Assembly: GCA_963971225.1 (NCBI GenBank)
Contig: OZ020269.1
Location: 102,918,067 to 102,982,066, forward strand
DNA length: 64,000 nt
Reading direction: 5' to 3'
DNA from: Melieria omissa
Lineage: Eukaryota > Arthropoda > Insecta > Diptera > Ulidiidae
Below are positions 9,690-20,460 of this stretch, one piece after another (position 1 is the first letter of the stretch; every line of letters starts with the position of its first letter). The notes beneath the pieces were generated by a model. It ran no database searches. It was given only the letters and a program-made list of their open reading frames with translations, and had not been told where the DNA came from. A program made the translations under genes and the position numbers.

Positions 9690-10425
9690 TCGTTCTAATT
9701 AATCAGATTTTAAAGTTCATCACTAACTTTTGTGGAAAGTTCTCCAATAATTTTCTTCTTTCTATAATGATTCTAACTAATCAGATTTTGAAGTTTGTCA
9801 CAAAATTTTTGGGAAAGTTCTGCAATAATTTAGTTCCTTTCTCTAATGATTCTGGGTATCAAATTTTGGGAAATTTTTAGTACCAATTTTTAATCATTTT
9901 AATCATTTAATACCAATTTATAATCATTTCGTTTTAACTAATCGCGTTTTTTAAGTTTATCACAACATTTTTTGGAAAGTTCTCCAATAATTTTGTTCCT
10001 TTCTATAATGATTCTGGGTATTAAATGTTGAAAAATGTTTAGTATAAATTTTTCATCATTTCGTTATCAATTTATTTCGGTCTTTTCAGTCTAACTAGTC
10101 AGATTTTGAAGTTTATCACAAAATTTTTTGGGAAGTTCTGCAAAATTATATTTTTCTTTCTATAATGGTTCTGGGTACCAAATTTTGAAAAATTTATAGT
10201 ACCAATTTTTAATCATTTCTAACTAATCAGATTTTTAAGTTTATCACTAAATTTTTCAGAAAGTTCTCAAATAATTGTTTTCTTTTAAAAGATTTTTATA
10301 ATCATTCTGGGTATCAATTTTTGAAAATTTTTTAGTACAAAGTTTTGATCATTTCACTAATACAATATCATTTAACTAATCAGAAGTTGAGATTCACCAC
10401 TAAGAATTTCAGATTTACACAATTT
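9690..10425. repeat. diverged tandem repeat, ~155-bp unit
   Basis: A block containing CTAACTAATCAGATTTT, then AAGTTTATCACAAAATTTTT, GGAAAGTTCTCCAATAATTT, TTCTATAATGATTCTGGGTA and AATTTTTAATCATTTCG recurs about six times (unit starts near 9695, 9773, 9934, 10090, 10218, 10374). Most spacings are 156-161 bp, with one half-length unit. Begins directly after the mariner. Confidence 0.8.
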
Positions 10426-11344
10426 CTTTAATATTTATAAAATGCCAAAAATGCCTCTTAATTTGTATACAGTTTTAAAGTCGATCCTAATATGTCGGGG
10501 GCTTTCAAATCCCAACCCCCCCCCCTAAATCCACCACTGCTTAATTTTAATAATAATAATTTTTTTAATTGTTTATCAAAATTCCCAAACGCGATTTTCA
10601 GTCAAGTTATGATTCTGGAAATCAATGAATCAATTCCAAATGTTTAACATTTACAAATTTATAAAAATATCAAATGCTATTTTTTAATATTTTGTTTACG
10701 TTGTGATTTAAGAAAATTTTCATTCATTGCTTTCGAATACTTAATTAAAAAATATTTTATATTATTATTTATAGAAAAAAGTACAAATTTTCACTGTTCG
10801 GAATCAGAGATCTACGAAAAACATTTATGTCCATTTTAGAAGAGTTTAGTGGACAAAATATTGTCAACGCTGAGGAAGAGATTTCATTAAGTCAGCCTTA
10901 GATTCAGAATTTCTTAAAAAACTCACTCACTATGGATCAGAAAGCCACAGTCAACACCAAAATCAAATCTCAAAAAAGAGAAAAACTGCGTTTTTCTTGT
11001 TGAAACTTCTCGCTACCGTTGAATTCTTCTACTGTGAGAATGTTCCAATTTTGTGCCAATAAATGCTACACATGTCAACATTACCCAGAAGCGCAATAAA
11101 CCCAGTTGCGCACACTGGCCAACACACAAAACGCCATGCAACCGTTGCCTATCTACCAACGAACGCGTCTACCAGTCAACTGATAGCAACAACCACAAAA
11201 GTTGGTAGCCGAAAATTGACCGAAAATCCCTCAAAATAAGATTTACACACTTTGTTCGAAAACCAAAAAACAACAATTTCCAGGAAGCGCAAATTTATTG
11301 CTTCGTGCAGCAATATTGTTGCGACATACTGTACTGTTTTTTTT
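10426..11344. other. no gene seen; AT-rich single-copy DNA
   Basis: AT-rich with no recognisable element. A C-run (10518-10526) stands out in the otherwise AT-rich background. From 11030 on the sequence is more balanced and leads into the LINE at 11345. Confidence 0.4.
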
Positions 11345-14237
11345 TTGTTATAGCTGCTACGCCCCGCCCAGCATGACGATAACTCAATATACAGATATGA
11401 TTGAGGAAATTGTATCTGATGCGAGAGGCAAGACCCCCAAAATAATTGCTGGGGACTTTAATGCTTGGGCTGTGGAATGGGGATCAAACAGGACAAATGC
11501 GAGAGGGAATATTCTTCTGGAAGCGTTTGCGTCGCTCGATGTCATCTTGCTAAACTCGGGAAACCAGCCAACGTTTAGCAAAAATGGCAGAAGTTCATGC
11601 ATAGATATTACGTTTATCAGCTCTGGCCTCGCGCCATCAGCTGCGTGGGAGGTAAGCCCAAGATATACGCACAGCGACCACCAGGCGATAATTGGCAGTG
11701 TATTGCACAATCGCGCCCGCCCAAAGGGGGCCCGCAGGAAACAGTTGCACCGCTGGAGGCATAGTACGTTTGACAAGGATCTGTTTCAGTTGACGCTGGA
11801 CAGCTCGCCGCTGGAAGGCTCAGCGACAGAGAAGGTCGAACAGCTGATGCGGCGGGTCACAGGAGCATGTGATGCATCGATGCGGAGGCTGAGCAGTACA
11901 ACGCACCGCACGCCCGTCTACTGGTGGAACCCTGGCATTGCCGATCTGCGAGCAAAGTGTAACCGAGCCAGACGGCAATACCAGCGGGCCAGTGATGACA
12001 ATAGTAGGCTCAACTGTCAAGCAGTTTTTCGGAAGGCACGTAAGAGCCTGAAAATTGCTATAAAGGAGAGTAAGAGGAAGAGCTTCAAAGATCTCCTAAG
12101 CAGTGTTGAGGAAAATCCGTGGGGAAAGGCATATCAGGTGGTGATGAAGAAACTTTCTTCATTCTGCCCACCACCTCCAGTTTCGGCGCCGTTTTTGGCC
12201 AGGATAGTCAACTGTCTATTTCCTAGCCAGCGGCCATTGTTAGATATGGACGGCGCGGCAGGAAAAGATTGTGACAGCATTCAGCAGGTAACCGTGGAGG
12301 AAGTTGTTGCGGCTTGCAATAGAATAGGTGACCGGAAAGCTCCCGGCTGCGATGGCATCCCAAATGCTGCGCTTAAGGCAGCTATCAGGCTACACCCAAA
12401 TTTATTTGTAGACGCATACAATGCATGCCTTCTTGGACGGACCTTCCCGGACTTGTGGAAGGTCCAATGGTTAGTGCTATTGCCGAAGGGTGGCAAACCC
12501 CCCGAAGATCCGTCTGCGTATCGCCCGATCTGCTTACTAGATACAGCGGGCAAAATACTAGAGCGGGTTATTGCCAACAGATTGGAGGCAGCTATTGAGG
12601 CAGCAGGCGGACTTTCTAAACACCAATATGGTTTCAGGAAGGCCAGGTCAACAATAGACGCCATCGGAGTGGTAGCTGAAATAGCACGAAACGCAATTAG
12701 CGGCAAGCGATGGAAGGGTGGCAGTAAGGAGTACTGCTGCTTAGTGACGCTAGATGTCAAAAATGCGTTTAACTCCGCAAACTGGAGCCAAATATTATCA
12801 GCTCTTCGGAAAAAAAGTGTACCGGAATATTTGGTGCAGACTATAGCCAGCTATTTTAAGCATCGGCGTCTTGTCTACTGTACAGATGTAGGTGAGAAGA
12901 CGCATATCGTTACCGGTGGCGTTCCACAGGGGTCGGTGCTAGGCCCCATGCTCTGGAATATTATGTATGATGGCGTGTTAGAGCTAGACATACATAGAGC
13001 AGCCAAAATAATAGGATTTGCGGACGATATAGTTATAGTCGTGACTGGCAAACATATAGAGGACATTGAGACGATCTGCAATGATACAGTCTCGAAAGTA
13101 CAGCATTGGCTAGGCGAAGCTGGACTCCAGCTAGCGGAGCAGAAAACAGAAGTACTGCTTATATCTAGCAGGAAAAAGCTGGAAACAGCAAAAGTGTGCG
13201 TAGGCGGCCACACAATCGTTTCAAGTGGTGCAATCCGATACCTGGGTGTCATTCTAGATACCAGGCTAACATTTAAGCAGCACCTCCAGCACGCAGCCGA
13301 GAGAGCAGCAAAGGCGGTGGTTGCGCTATCAAGGCTCATGCCAAACGTGGGAGGACCAAGACAGCTAACGAGATTGTTGCTGTCAAAAGTGGCAACCTCA
13401 ACAATGTTGTACGGAGCGCAAATCTGGGCTCCGGCTATGGCTATAAAAGCCTATAGGAGGAAGCTAGAGTCTGTGTACAGGCTCTGCGCCATGAGAGTAT
13501 GCTGCGCCTTTCGTACCACATCATACGAAGCAGCATGTGTTGTCGCGGGAATGGTTCCAGTGGATATCCTGGCACGCGAGGCGCACACAAAAGCAAACGG
13601 CCCAGGAGATGGCCACCAGAGGCAGCAGAGCATCAACGAATGGCAACAACGGTGGAATACTGCGCAGAAGGGAAGGTGGACGCACCAGCTCATACCTAGG
13701 GTGGAAGACTGGCTGCTCCGGAAGCATGGTGAGGTAACTCATTATCTCGCACAATTGCTTACAGGTCACGGCTGCTTCAGGGCATACCTGTGCCGGTTCG
13801 GCCATGAAGAAACTGCGGACTGTACAGTTTGTGCTGGCGAGGCCGAGGACGCGGGACATGTCCTATTCCAGTGCCCTCGCTACAGGGTCGAGCGAGAGTT
13901 GCTGGAACGCGCCCTTGACACGCCAATAAATGTCCAAAATCTAGTACCACAAATGCTTCAATGCGCAGAGAAGTGGGAAGCAGTCTGTAAGTTCGCTGCA
14001 ATCATAATGACAGCACAGCGACGGCAAGAGCAAGAGCGTAGGGCTCAAATCCCACGCAATAGACCCGAGCCAGACCAATAGGGTCAGTTGCCCGCCCTGC
14101 GATGCAATGCTTAGCGGCAGTTCCGCGGGGATGAACGGGCTGGCGATATAAAGGGGGTTGGTTTTAGCCGGTAAAAATCCGGCACGCGGTTGAACACGGG
14201 TTCAAGCGTGTCTAAGAAGATTTCCACCTCCTACGAG

Positions 14238-14282
<45 letters not shown>
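11345..14282 (+). mobile_element. R1-like LINE, 5'-truncated, 45-base poly(A)
   Basis: LINE homology begins at about 11350 (codes SCYAPPS) and runs through a stop at 14081, a 3' UTR (14082-14237) and a pure A-run at 14238-14282. The uninterrupted A-run and long open frame argue for a young insertion. ATACTGT at 11326-11332 and (A)TACTGT right after the A-run (14282-14288) is a candidate target duplication, but about 15 bp of extra sequence lies between the left copy and LINE homology, so this is tentative. Confidence 0.85.
11352..14081 (+). CDS. LINE ORF2: endonuclease, reverse transcriptase, zinc knuckle (5' partial)
   Basis: About 909 codons of LINE sequence; the ATG at 11298 adds about 18 non-LINE residues from the flank. 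It begins inside an AP-like endonuclease: SCYAPPS, IIAGDFNAWAVEWGS, SSCIDITFIS, THSDHQAI (the N-terminal catalytic motifs are lost). The RT domain shows APGCDGIPNAALKAA, VLLPKGGKPPEDPSAYRPI, GLSKHQYGFRKARSTIDA, VPQGSVLGPMLWN and the catalytic FADDIVIVV. Then come the thumb (IRYLGVILDTRLTF) and a CCHC knuckle (CTVCAGEAEDAGHVLFQC). No RNase H domain is visible. This domain order and motif wording fit the R1 clade. Enzymatic residues of RT look intact, but truncation of the endonuclease should make it immobile. It is not inserted in rDNA as far as the window shows. Confidence 0.9.
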   Translation, partial: SCYAPPSMTITQYTDMIEEIVSDARGKTPKIIAGDFNAWAVEWGSNRTNARGNILLEAFASLDVILLNSGNQPTFSKNGRSSCIDITFISSGLAPSAAWEVSPRYTHSDHQAIIGSVLHNRARPKGARRKQLHRWRHSTFDKDLFQLTLDSSPLEGSATEKVEQLMRRVTGACDASMRRLSSTTHRTPVYWWNPGIADLRAKCNRARRQYQRASDDNSRLNCQAVFRKARKSLKIAIKESKRKSFKDLLSSVEENPWGKAYQVVMKKLSSFCPPPPVSAPFLARIVNCLFPSQRPLLDMDGAAGKDCDSIQQVTVEEVVAACNRIGDRKAPGCDGIPNAALKAAIRLHPNLFVDAYNACLLGRTFPDLWKVQWLVLLPKGGKPPEDPSAYRPICLLDTAGKILERVIANRLEAAIEAAGGLSKHQYGFRKARSTIDAIGVVAEIARNAISGKRWKGGSKEYCCLVTLDVKNAFNSANWSQILSALRKKSVPEYLVQTIASYFKHRRLVYCTDVGEKTHIVTGGVPQGSVLGPMLWNIMYDGVLELDIHRAAKIIGFADDIVIVVTGKHIEDIETICNDTVSKVQHWLGEAGLQLAEQKTEVLLISSRKKLETAKVCVGGHTIVSSGAIRYLGVILDTRLTFKQHLQHAAERAAKAVVALSRLMPNVGGPRQLTRLLLSKVATSTMLYGAQIWAPAMAIKAYRRKLESVYRLCAMRVCCAFRTTSYEAACVVAGMVPVDILAREAHTKANGPGDGHQRQQSINEWQQRWNTAQKGRWTHQLIPRVEDWLLRKHGEVTHYLAQLLTGHGCFRAYLCRFGHEETADCTVCAGEAEDAGHVLFQCPRYRVERELLERALDTPINVQNLVPQMLQCAEKWEAVCKFAAIIMTAQRRQEQERRAQIPRNRPEPDQ

Positions 14283-14285
<3 letters not shown>

Positions 14286-15720
14286 TGTCAGCGGCACATT
14301 GTCAGAGTGTCAACGCCTATTTTGACTTTGCAGCCACAAAACACGGTGCTCGGCTTGGACGTGTACGCGTTTTCAGGTGCACTGCAACAAAGCGAAGCAA
14401 CAAAATATACAACAAACATTTAACAACACTTTCCCAGCCTTCAAACACGCCTTCCCGACATTAGATACGCGTACGTTTCCTAGTTGAGCGCTGCGCATTC
14501 GCGCATCCTTTTGTTCTTTTATTATGCATAGCTGCTGTGCTATGCTTCTTCTTATTGTTCTAAGTGTTGTTAGTGCTGCTGCTTTAGTCATTTGCCGCGC
14601 AGTTTTGTCAACATTGCGTCAAGGCGTTTTTACTGCGGCTGTCGCTGCGCCAAAGTACAAAACGTTCCCTGTCATAAAAGTGTGTCCACGTATCGGCGCT
14701 ACACCAAAATACTGTATGTATATATTTGTATGTAGAATGTATGTGTGTGGTATTTGTGTGTGTTTGGGCTCACTGTAGTTCAGTGCGACCGCTTCTAGTG
14801 CCTTATAAATATTGAAATTTATTAACTCAATAAAAACGGAGATTTTTGCCTGCCAATTTGTGTCACATGGCGACATATTTAACCACAGTATGCATGTCTA
14901 TAAGTATGGGTGTGTGTGTGTGTGAGCATCTGCGTCCGGGAACTACTATATTGTTGCCTTTGTTGTCTCCCGTATTGTGAGTGGTTCCCGTTGGGTGGAC
15001 GGTAAATTTTCATGTTTTAATTACCAGCAGTTTAGTTTATATCATCTTGACATATACCCACACAAATTAATACGTACATACAACATATAAAATAAATATG
15101 TGCATATAAATTTGTATTTATTTATGTTGCTATTCCTTCTTGAAATAGAAACAACACTAGAAACGTGGCAACACTGCACGTAAAAGACGTATCTATGTAT
15201 GTACGTATGTATGTATGTATGAATGTTTGTCAGTACGTTAATATTGTTTGGCTAAAAGACGCTTCATTTAATTGCTGTCTATTGGCCGCAGATGTTGCTT
15301 TGAAATGAATTATTTGAAAAAAATTGTGTGTGAGAACATCTTCCAAAAGTTCCTATTTTGATGCACAAAATGAACTCTTTTCCAATTCCAACCAACTGGA
15401 AACAAAACAATTAACTAAAAAGGAAAGTTTGAGTTCATTTCATTTCATCGAGTGGTGTTCTAAAGGACTTAATGTCCAATAGGTACCCACGCACAACGAT
15501 TGGAACTGTCTTCCAATGAAAGCAGGAGACAGAAGTTACATGGACGAGGACAAGAAGAGGAGACGATTATTTTATCTTCTATGCATTGGTATTGCATTCT
15601 CTAAAAGAAGAAATACTAGCTTGGATTACTTCTTTGTCAACAGTCCTATGATGCATTACTAATCTTTTGAACCTGGTTTTAGAAGTTAAAACTGGCTATG
15701 TGAGCACAGGAAGTAAGGGT
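14283..15720. other. no gene seen; single-copy DNA
   Basis: No transposon ends found. GTAT-type microsatellite at about 15193-15222 and TGTG run at 14908-14924. The small frame at 14524-14778 begins with a hydrophobic stretch (MLLLIVLSVVSAAALVI), but no downstream domain, splice context or family is recognisable. Confidence 0.4.
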
Positions 15721-15727
15721 CCTATTG

Positions 15728-15800
15728 AATGTTACGATATCACAATGGGATTTCATAGCGTAAGTAGGCAGCCATTCCTACCCTGAAGTAGCCACTCCTA
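15728..15800 (+). repeat. LINE 3' terminus abutting heptamer array
   Basis: GATATCACAATGGGATTTCA..GTAAGTAGGCAGCCATTCCTACC parallels the LINE terminus at 5558-5620 (GTGGCATCACAATGGGCC..GGCCGCCACATCTACC). A second copy of its last part (TTCCTACCCTGAAGTAGCC, then ACTCCTACCTTTACCCATACC) occurs inside the array at 16309-16347. Confidence 0.5.
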
Positions 15801-17290
15801 CCTTTACCCATACCCAATACTCAATACCCGATATGCCCAATGCACAATACCCAATACCCAGTTTTCCATACTCAATACCCAATGCCCAATGCGCAATACC
15901 CAATACCCAGTGTTCCAAAACTCAAAGCCCAACACCCCATACCCAATGCGCAGTGTCCCATACCTAATACCCAATGCCTAAAACCCAACACCTCATACCC
16001 AATACCTAATGTCCAATATCCAATGACAAATACCCAGTGCTTAATACCCAACATCCCACACCCAATAACCACTGCTCAATACCCAGTGCCCAATACCCAA
16101 TACTTAATGCCCAATACCCAATGTCCCTTACCCAAAACCCAACATTCCATACCCAATACCGAATGACCAATACCCAGTGTCCAATACCCAATACTCATAC
16201 ACATACCGACTGACCAATATCCAATAATTAATATCCAATATCCAATATTCTATTCACTACCCAATACCCGATACCCATATCAATACCGAATTATACCCAA
16301 TGCCCAATTCCTACCCTGAAGTAGCCACTCCTACCTTTACCCATACCAAATACTCAATGCCCAATTTCCCAATGCCCGAAACCCAACATCCCATACCCAA
16401 TGTCCAATACCCAGTGGCTAATACCCAATACTCATATGCATACCGACTGAACAATATCAAATAATTAATATCCAATATTCTATTTAATACCCAATACCCG
16501 ATACGGATACCAATACTGGATGATACCCAATGCCCGAGACCCAACATCCCATACCCAATAACCAAAGCTCAATACCCCGTGCCCAATACCCAATACTCAA
16601 TACCCAATGCCCAGTGCCCAATACCCAACACTCAAGGCCCAATACCAAATACCCATGCCCATTACCCCACACTCAATGCCCAATACTCAATGCCTAGAAC
16701 CCAACATCCCATACCCAAAACCCAATGTCCAATACCCAGTGGCCAATACCCAATTCTCATATGCATACGGACTGAACAATATCAAATAATTAATATCCAA
16801 TAATCTATTCAATACCCAATACCCGATACCCATACCAATACCGAATGATACCCAATGCCCGATACCCAATACTCAATGCCTAATATCCAATGCCCGAAAC
16901 TCAACATCCCATACCCAATAACCAAAGCTCAATACCTCGTGCCCAATACCCAATAATCAATACCAAATACACAATGCCCAATACCCAACACTCAATGCCC
17001 AATACTCAATGCCTAAAACCCAACATCCCATACGCAAAACCCAATATCCAATACCAAGTGCCCAATACTTAATATCCAATATTATATCCAATACCCGATA
17101 CCCATACCTATACTGAATGATAACCAATACCCAATGCCCAGTACCCAATACCCTATGTCCAATGCCCAATACCCAATAACCAATACCCAATTACAAATAC
17201 ACAATACGCATTACTCCATACTCAACACCCAATACCCAATATCCAATACCCGATACCCAATACCCAAACAAATACTCATACCTATATGCA
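15800..17290. repeat. heptamer satellite (CCCAATA/CCCAATG type) with higher-order repeats
   Basis: About 1.5 kb built from a 7-bp unit, mainly CCCAATA, CCCAATG and CCCAGTG variants. Higher-order structure: a block ACCGACTGAACAATATCAAA with flanking AATTAATATCCAATATTC recurs near 16203, 16442 and 16767, and a LINE-tail block recurs at 15775 and 16309 (534 bp apart). Because 7 is not a multiple of 3, all frames read the same 7-residue peptide repeat (NTQYPIP on plus, GYWVLGI on minus), giving long but meaningless open frames. Confidence 0.95.
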
Positions 17291-18620
17291 AACGCACACC
17301 CCTACTTGTACCACACCATTTTTTTTGTATCAACTACCGACAGTTGCAATCGTCGAATGTTCAAATTTCAATACAAATTCATCCCATCCTAATCCGTACC
17401 AGTTATCTACGTGTACCCGTTGTTGTTGTTGCATGGCATACAAGTATAGTAAGCGGTGTTATCGCAACAAAAAGCAATAAAACGTCGTGTTTAATAACAT
17501 CACAAGATTTGGACATATTCAGACATAATTTAACTCACTGCTGTCCCAAAATATCCAATGCCATATCTCAAACAATGAAAACTCTTCATAACGTTCGGTT
17601 TTATGTATGTATTAAACAACATATATGTACTAACACCCGCTCAATAAAATTACCAAAAAATACAACAACAAAAAAATGAAAAAATGCCATTTCGAAATTT
17701 GTGTCAATCACACCTATGAAAGTATTTGTCGGTATGTCATATTTATTAATCCCACATGTACTCTAACGCACTTGTCTCTACCGACAAACATGTGTTTCTT
17801 TTTGCGCTGGAATTTTAACGATTATTTGGCGCAGTACATTTCAATATTTATGTCAATTCCAATATACAAAAATAACCACAAAATTACAAAAAAAAATTGA
17901 AAATAATTTTTATATTCGATGCACACTTCAACACATAAAAATTGTTCGCCTGCGAGTGGATGTCAGGCGTGAAGTTGTGAGCGCACTGACGCGTCGGGTG
18001 TAAGAAATTACACATAAAAATTATGTACATACCCACATATTATCGAAGCGATAAGCACAGAAACATACATACATACATACATTTACATGTATGTAAGTGT
18101 GCTAGTGTACAGTTTTTTGTTTAAATGCACTTGCTGCATGAGGCAACAATGTGACAGCAGAATTGTGTTAACTGAAATTATGTAAAATTGAAAATTTGTA
18201 TTTGTGCCCCCTGAAGCAGCATCAGTGACTGTTCGAGATACTCTACACTTTCAGGTTTTCTTTATGTAAATTTTTAGGGGTTTACGACTTGTCAATGTTT
18301 TGTCTTAAGTTTTTAAATAAGAACCTAATTGAGACTAATAAAATAAACCATGCTTAAAGATAGACTTCAACAATGGGACTTTAGTCACTTCAGCTGGCAC
18401 TAGATGCTTAGATAGTGTGGAACTACCTTGCGCCGGAACATAATGGAAAACAACTTGTTGGGGTTCGTGGTCATTAGATGATATATAGTCAACAAAGACC
18501 CAGATAAGTTGGCCACTGAACACGCTACACAAAATTTTATTGTGCTACCACCTTTTTTGGGGCTCTTTTTTAACTTCGAGAGACAAACTTTATTTGTACC
18601 ATACCAGAATAAATTTTACA
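17291..18620. other. no gene seen; AT-rich single-copy DNA
   Basis: The 181-codon open frame that enters here from the heptamer array (17134-17679) has no recognisable domain. (CATA)n at about 18065-18082. Around 17940-18000 the sequence is more GC-rich (GCGAGTGGATGTCAGGCGTG). Nothing else can be supported. Confidence 0.4.
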
Positions 18621-18805
18621 GCCGTACCTCAGGTGGCTAGTGCGTTGGGCCGCGAGTCAAGAGTCCGTGAGTTCAATACTCCGTTGCGTTAACACCGAAA
18701 AAAAAAGAAAAGCAATTTTTCTTTTGGCGACTGTCCTCTCAGTAGGAAATGGCAAACCTCTGAGAGTAAAATTGCCATACTTAGTCAGATCATACTTAGT
18801 CAGAT
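18621..18805 (+). mobile_element. tRNA-derived SINE, copy 2
   Basis: Head GTACCTCAGGTGGCTAGTGC, then GTTGGGCCGCGAGTCAAGAG and GAGTTCAATACTC (A- and B-box-like promoter of RNA polymerase III), nearly identical to the copy at 54369. The body differs: CTCAGTAGGAAATGGCAAAC and CTCTGAGAGTA at 18738-18770, a module also present in the relic at 1-205. At the end, CATACTTAGTCAGAT is tandemly duplicated (18776-18805). So one head is joined to two different bodies in this window. Confidence 0.7.
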
Positions 18806-18829
18806 CAAAATTCAAAAAGTTGTAAATTT

Positions 18830-19150
18830 TTAACTTTTTAAGTGCTGGGGAAAATATCTGCAGGAGACCATTCCACAATCTCACAGTGCGGGCCAGAAAC
18901 GAACTTTCTCTGTGGTGCGTAGTGCGCTGGAACAACGTTTTAATACGGAATACATGAGCGCCAGTGTTCAAACGGATTGCCCGAGAAAATACCCGGAGTG
19001 ATAGCAGCAAGCTGCTTATCTCCCCTGAGGAATTACCGAAAGAGTAAAGGTAAAATGAGGAGTCAATAGAATTGGATGATCTTCCATCCCCTATAAGGGG
19101 TGTGTGCGGTAAGCACTTCCACTCGGAGACCCTGTTGGCTCCATTGTGAA
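18830..19150 (-). pseudogene. LINE polymerase C-terminal fragment
   Basis: On the minus strand the frame reads SSLLLSLRVFSRAIRLN, FRIKTLFQRTTHHRESSF and LARTVRLWNGLLQIFSP. The pattern R..SF..RT.RLWN.LP..F is typical of the extreme C terminus of Jockey/CR1-type LINE polymerases. The open frame (18657-19190) then runs on into the SINE at 18621-18805 in reverse, so its last third is not LINE protein. No catalytic part remains. Confidence 0.55.
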
Positions 19151-19239
19151 TTCCTTCATTTTTCGGAAAAAAGCTGGTAAGTGTCATCAAGCATAATTTA
19201 GTGCATTGTAAGTTACACGAAACGTCATAGCGGCCTATG

Positions 19240-19480
19240 GGTGTTCGACAGAAAGATGCTTCGCAATATGTTTGACTCTATTTGTATTGCCGACGACTAT
19301 CGAATACCAACAAGCAAACAGCTGCATGAGCTGTTCAAATGCATGGACGTAGCACAGCGAATCAACAACCATGTTTTCCATATGGACGATGAAGCTCCGA
19401 CGAAATAAGTGATCGATGCGGTAGTTGGATGTTGATGGCGAAGAGGGAGACCACCGTATCTCCGGTGGAAAGACCAAGCT
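19240..19480 (+). pseudogene. degraded copy of the TAAG-tail LINE C terminus
   Basis: Nucleotide similarity to 7728-7950: GCCGACGACTATCG, GAGCTGTTCAAATGCATGGA, CGTAGCACAGCGAATCAACA, ATGGACGATGAAGCTCCG, GGCGAAGAGGGAGACC, CTCCGGTGGAAAGACCAAG. The part coding RLRWLGHV is deleted (AACAACC joins ATGTTTTCC), and a stop replaces the codon after ACGAAA near 19405. Older than the copy at 7728. Confidence 0.75.
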
Positions 19481-19689
19481 GAGGATTTGCAGGAGTTGAC
19501 TATCGTAGAGGTGGTAAGAGGGCTGTTCAAGGTCATGTGCGTAACCTGGCTGTCGCTACAGATACATATAGATCTGCCTGCTCTCTACAAAAAGTTCAAG
19601 GCAAGAGCCCATAAATTTTGTACCCAACACCCTTTCTCCCAACCTATATATCCGTCCAGAACCAGCGCAATGCCTCGCATTTATAAGGG

Positions 19690-20460
19690 TATCTTATATG
19701 CGCGTTGGCTCGTTTAATAAAAAAATAGCATCCATCTCTGCCTGAAACATAGATGCCTGCGAGCCTATGGCAAAGAATCGCCGAGCCCCAGTTGATTCCC
19801 AGAACCGTGTTCTGAAGTCATCCGCGTTTATACGGTAGCTGTGTTTACCGTACTCATTCTCAGGGTCTGACCAAGAGTGAGCGTCAGGCAGCAACATCAT
19901 ATACCTTTGGTTAGTATCACGACTGAAGGCATGGAGTTAAGGGGGCATGGGCATGACCAAAGGGTCGATGTCGGTGCCAGCACTATTATCCTGTGCCGGA
20001 CAACCGTCAATTCATTGACCACTATGTTCTGGTCTTCAGAAGGCTTTGAGGCCTCTCCTTAGACGAAAACATCAAGTGGAGGCAGATTCACCAAGGCATC
20101 TAGCAACGGGCCAGAAGTAGTCGGGAAAGCGCCCGTACAACATATGGTCGTTACGTTGTCGTCGTCAGTACGTTGCAGTTTTAAAAAAAGTTCTACTGAC
20201 TCCTGCTAGATAGACTCTGATCATCCAGTCTACCGATGCGTAGGAGATGATGGGTCATAGCCGCATAGATCCAGAACACCTTGCTAGGTTTAATACCCCA
20301 CGTTTTTCCAAAGACACCTTTGCACTGCCAGAAAGGCGACAGTGTTTCTGATGTTTTTAGTTCCACGTGCAATTTCCAAAGAAGTTCCACTGACTCCTGC
20401 CTGCCTGTCATCTAGGATAACTCACAGACATTTGACCTCTCTAGATAATTGGATAGTGAT
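19690..20460 (-). pseudogene. degraded LINE polymerase (RT thumb to RNase H)
   Basis: On the minus strand, pieces appear in the correct order for a LINE: a thumb region near 20300-20440 (VILDDR, then FWQCKGVFGKTWGIKP and WIYAAM, compare CKKALGKTWG in element 1) and, further 3', an RNase H fragment near 19735-19800 (STGARRFFAIGSQASMFQAE, compare SIFQAELYAI). The region between is broken by stops and frame changes. No functional protein is possible. Confidence 0.55.

Noticed and set aside
14524..14778. Small secreted protein (hydrophobic N terminus)
   Set aside because: Hydrophobic start alone is weak; the rest lacks any pattern and includes GTAT-type simple sequence.
15840..17190. Several open frames of 60-108 codons (NTQYPIP-type and GYWVLGI-type)
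   Set aside because: They are translations of a 7-bp tandem repeat, open in several frames on both strands.
15800..17290. Telomeric repeat
   Set aside because: The unit is CCCAATA-like with higher-order blocks, is interstitial, and differs from the arthropod TTAGG type.
18657..19190. 177-codon minus-strand frame as one protein
   Set aside because: It joins a LINE C-terminal relic to a reverse-read SINE, so it is a chance fusion.
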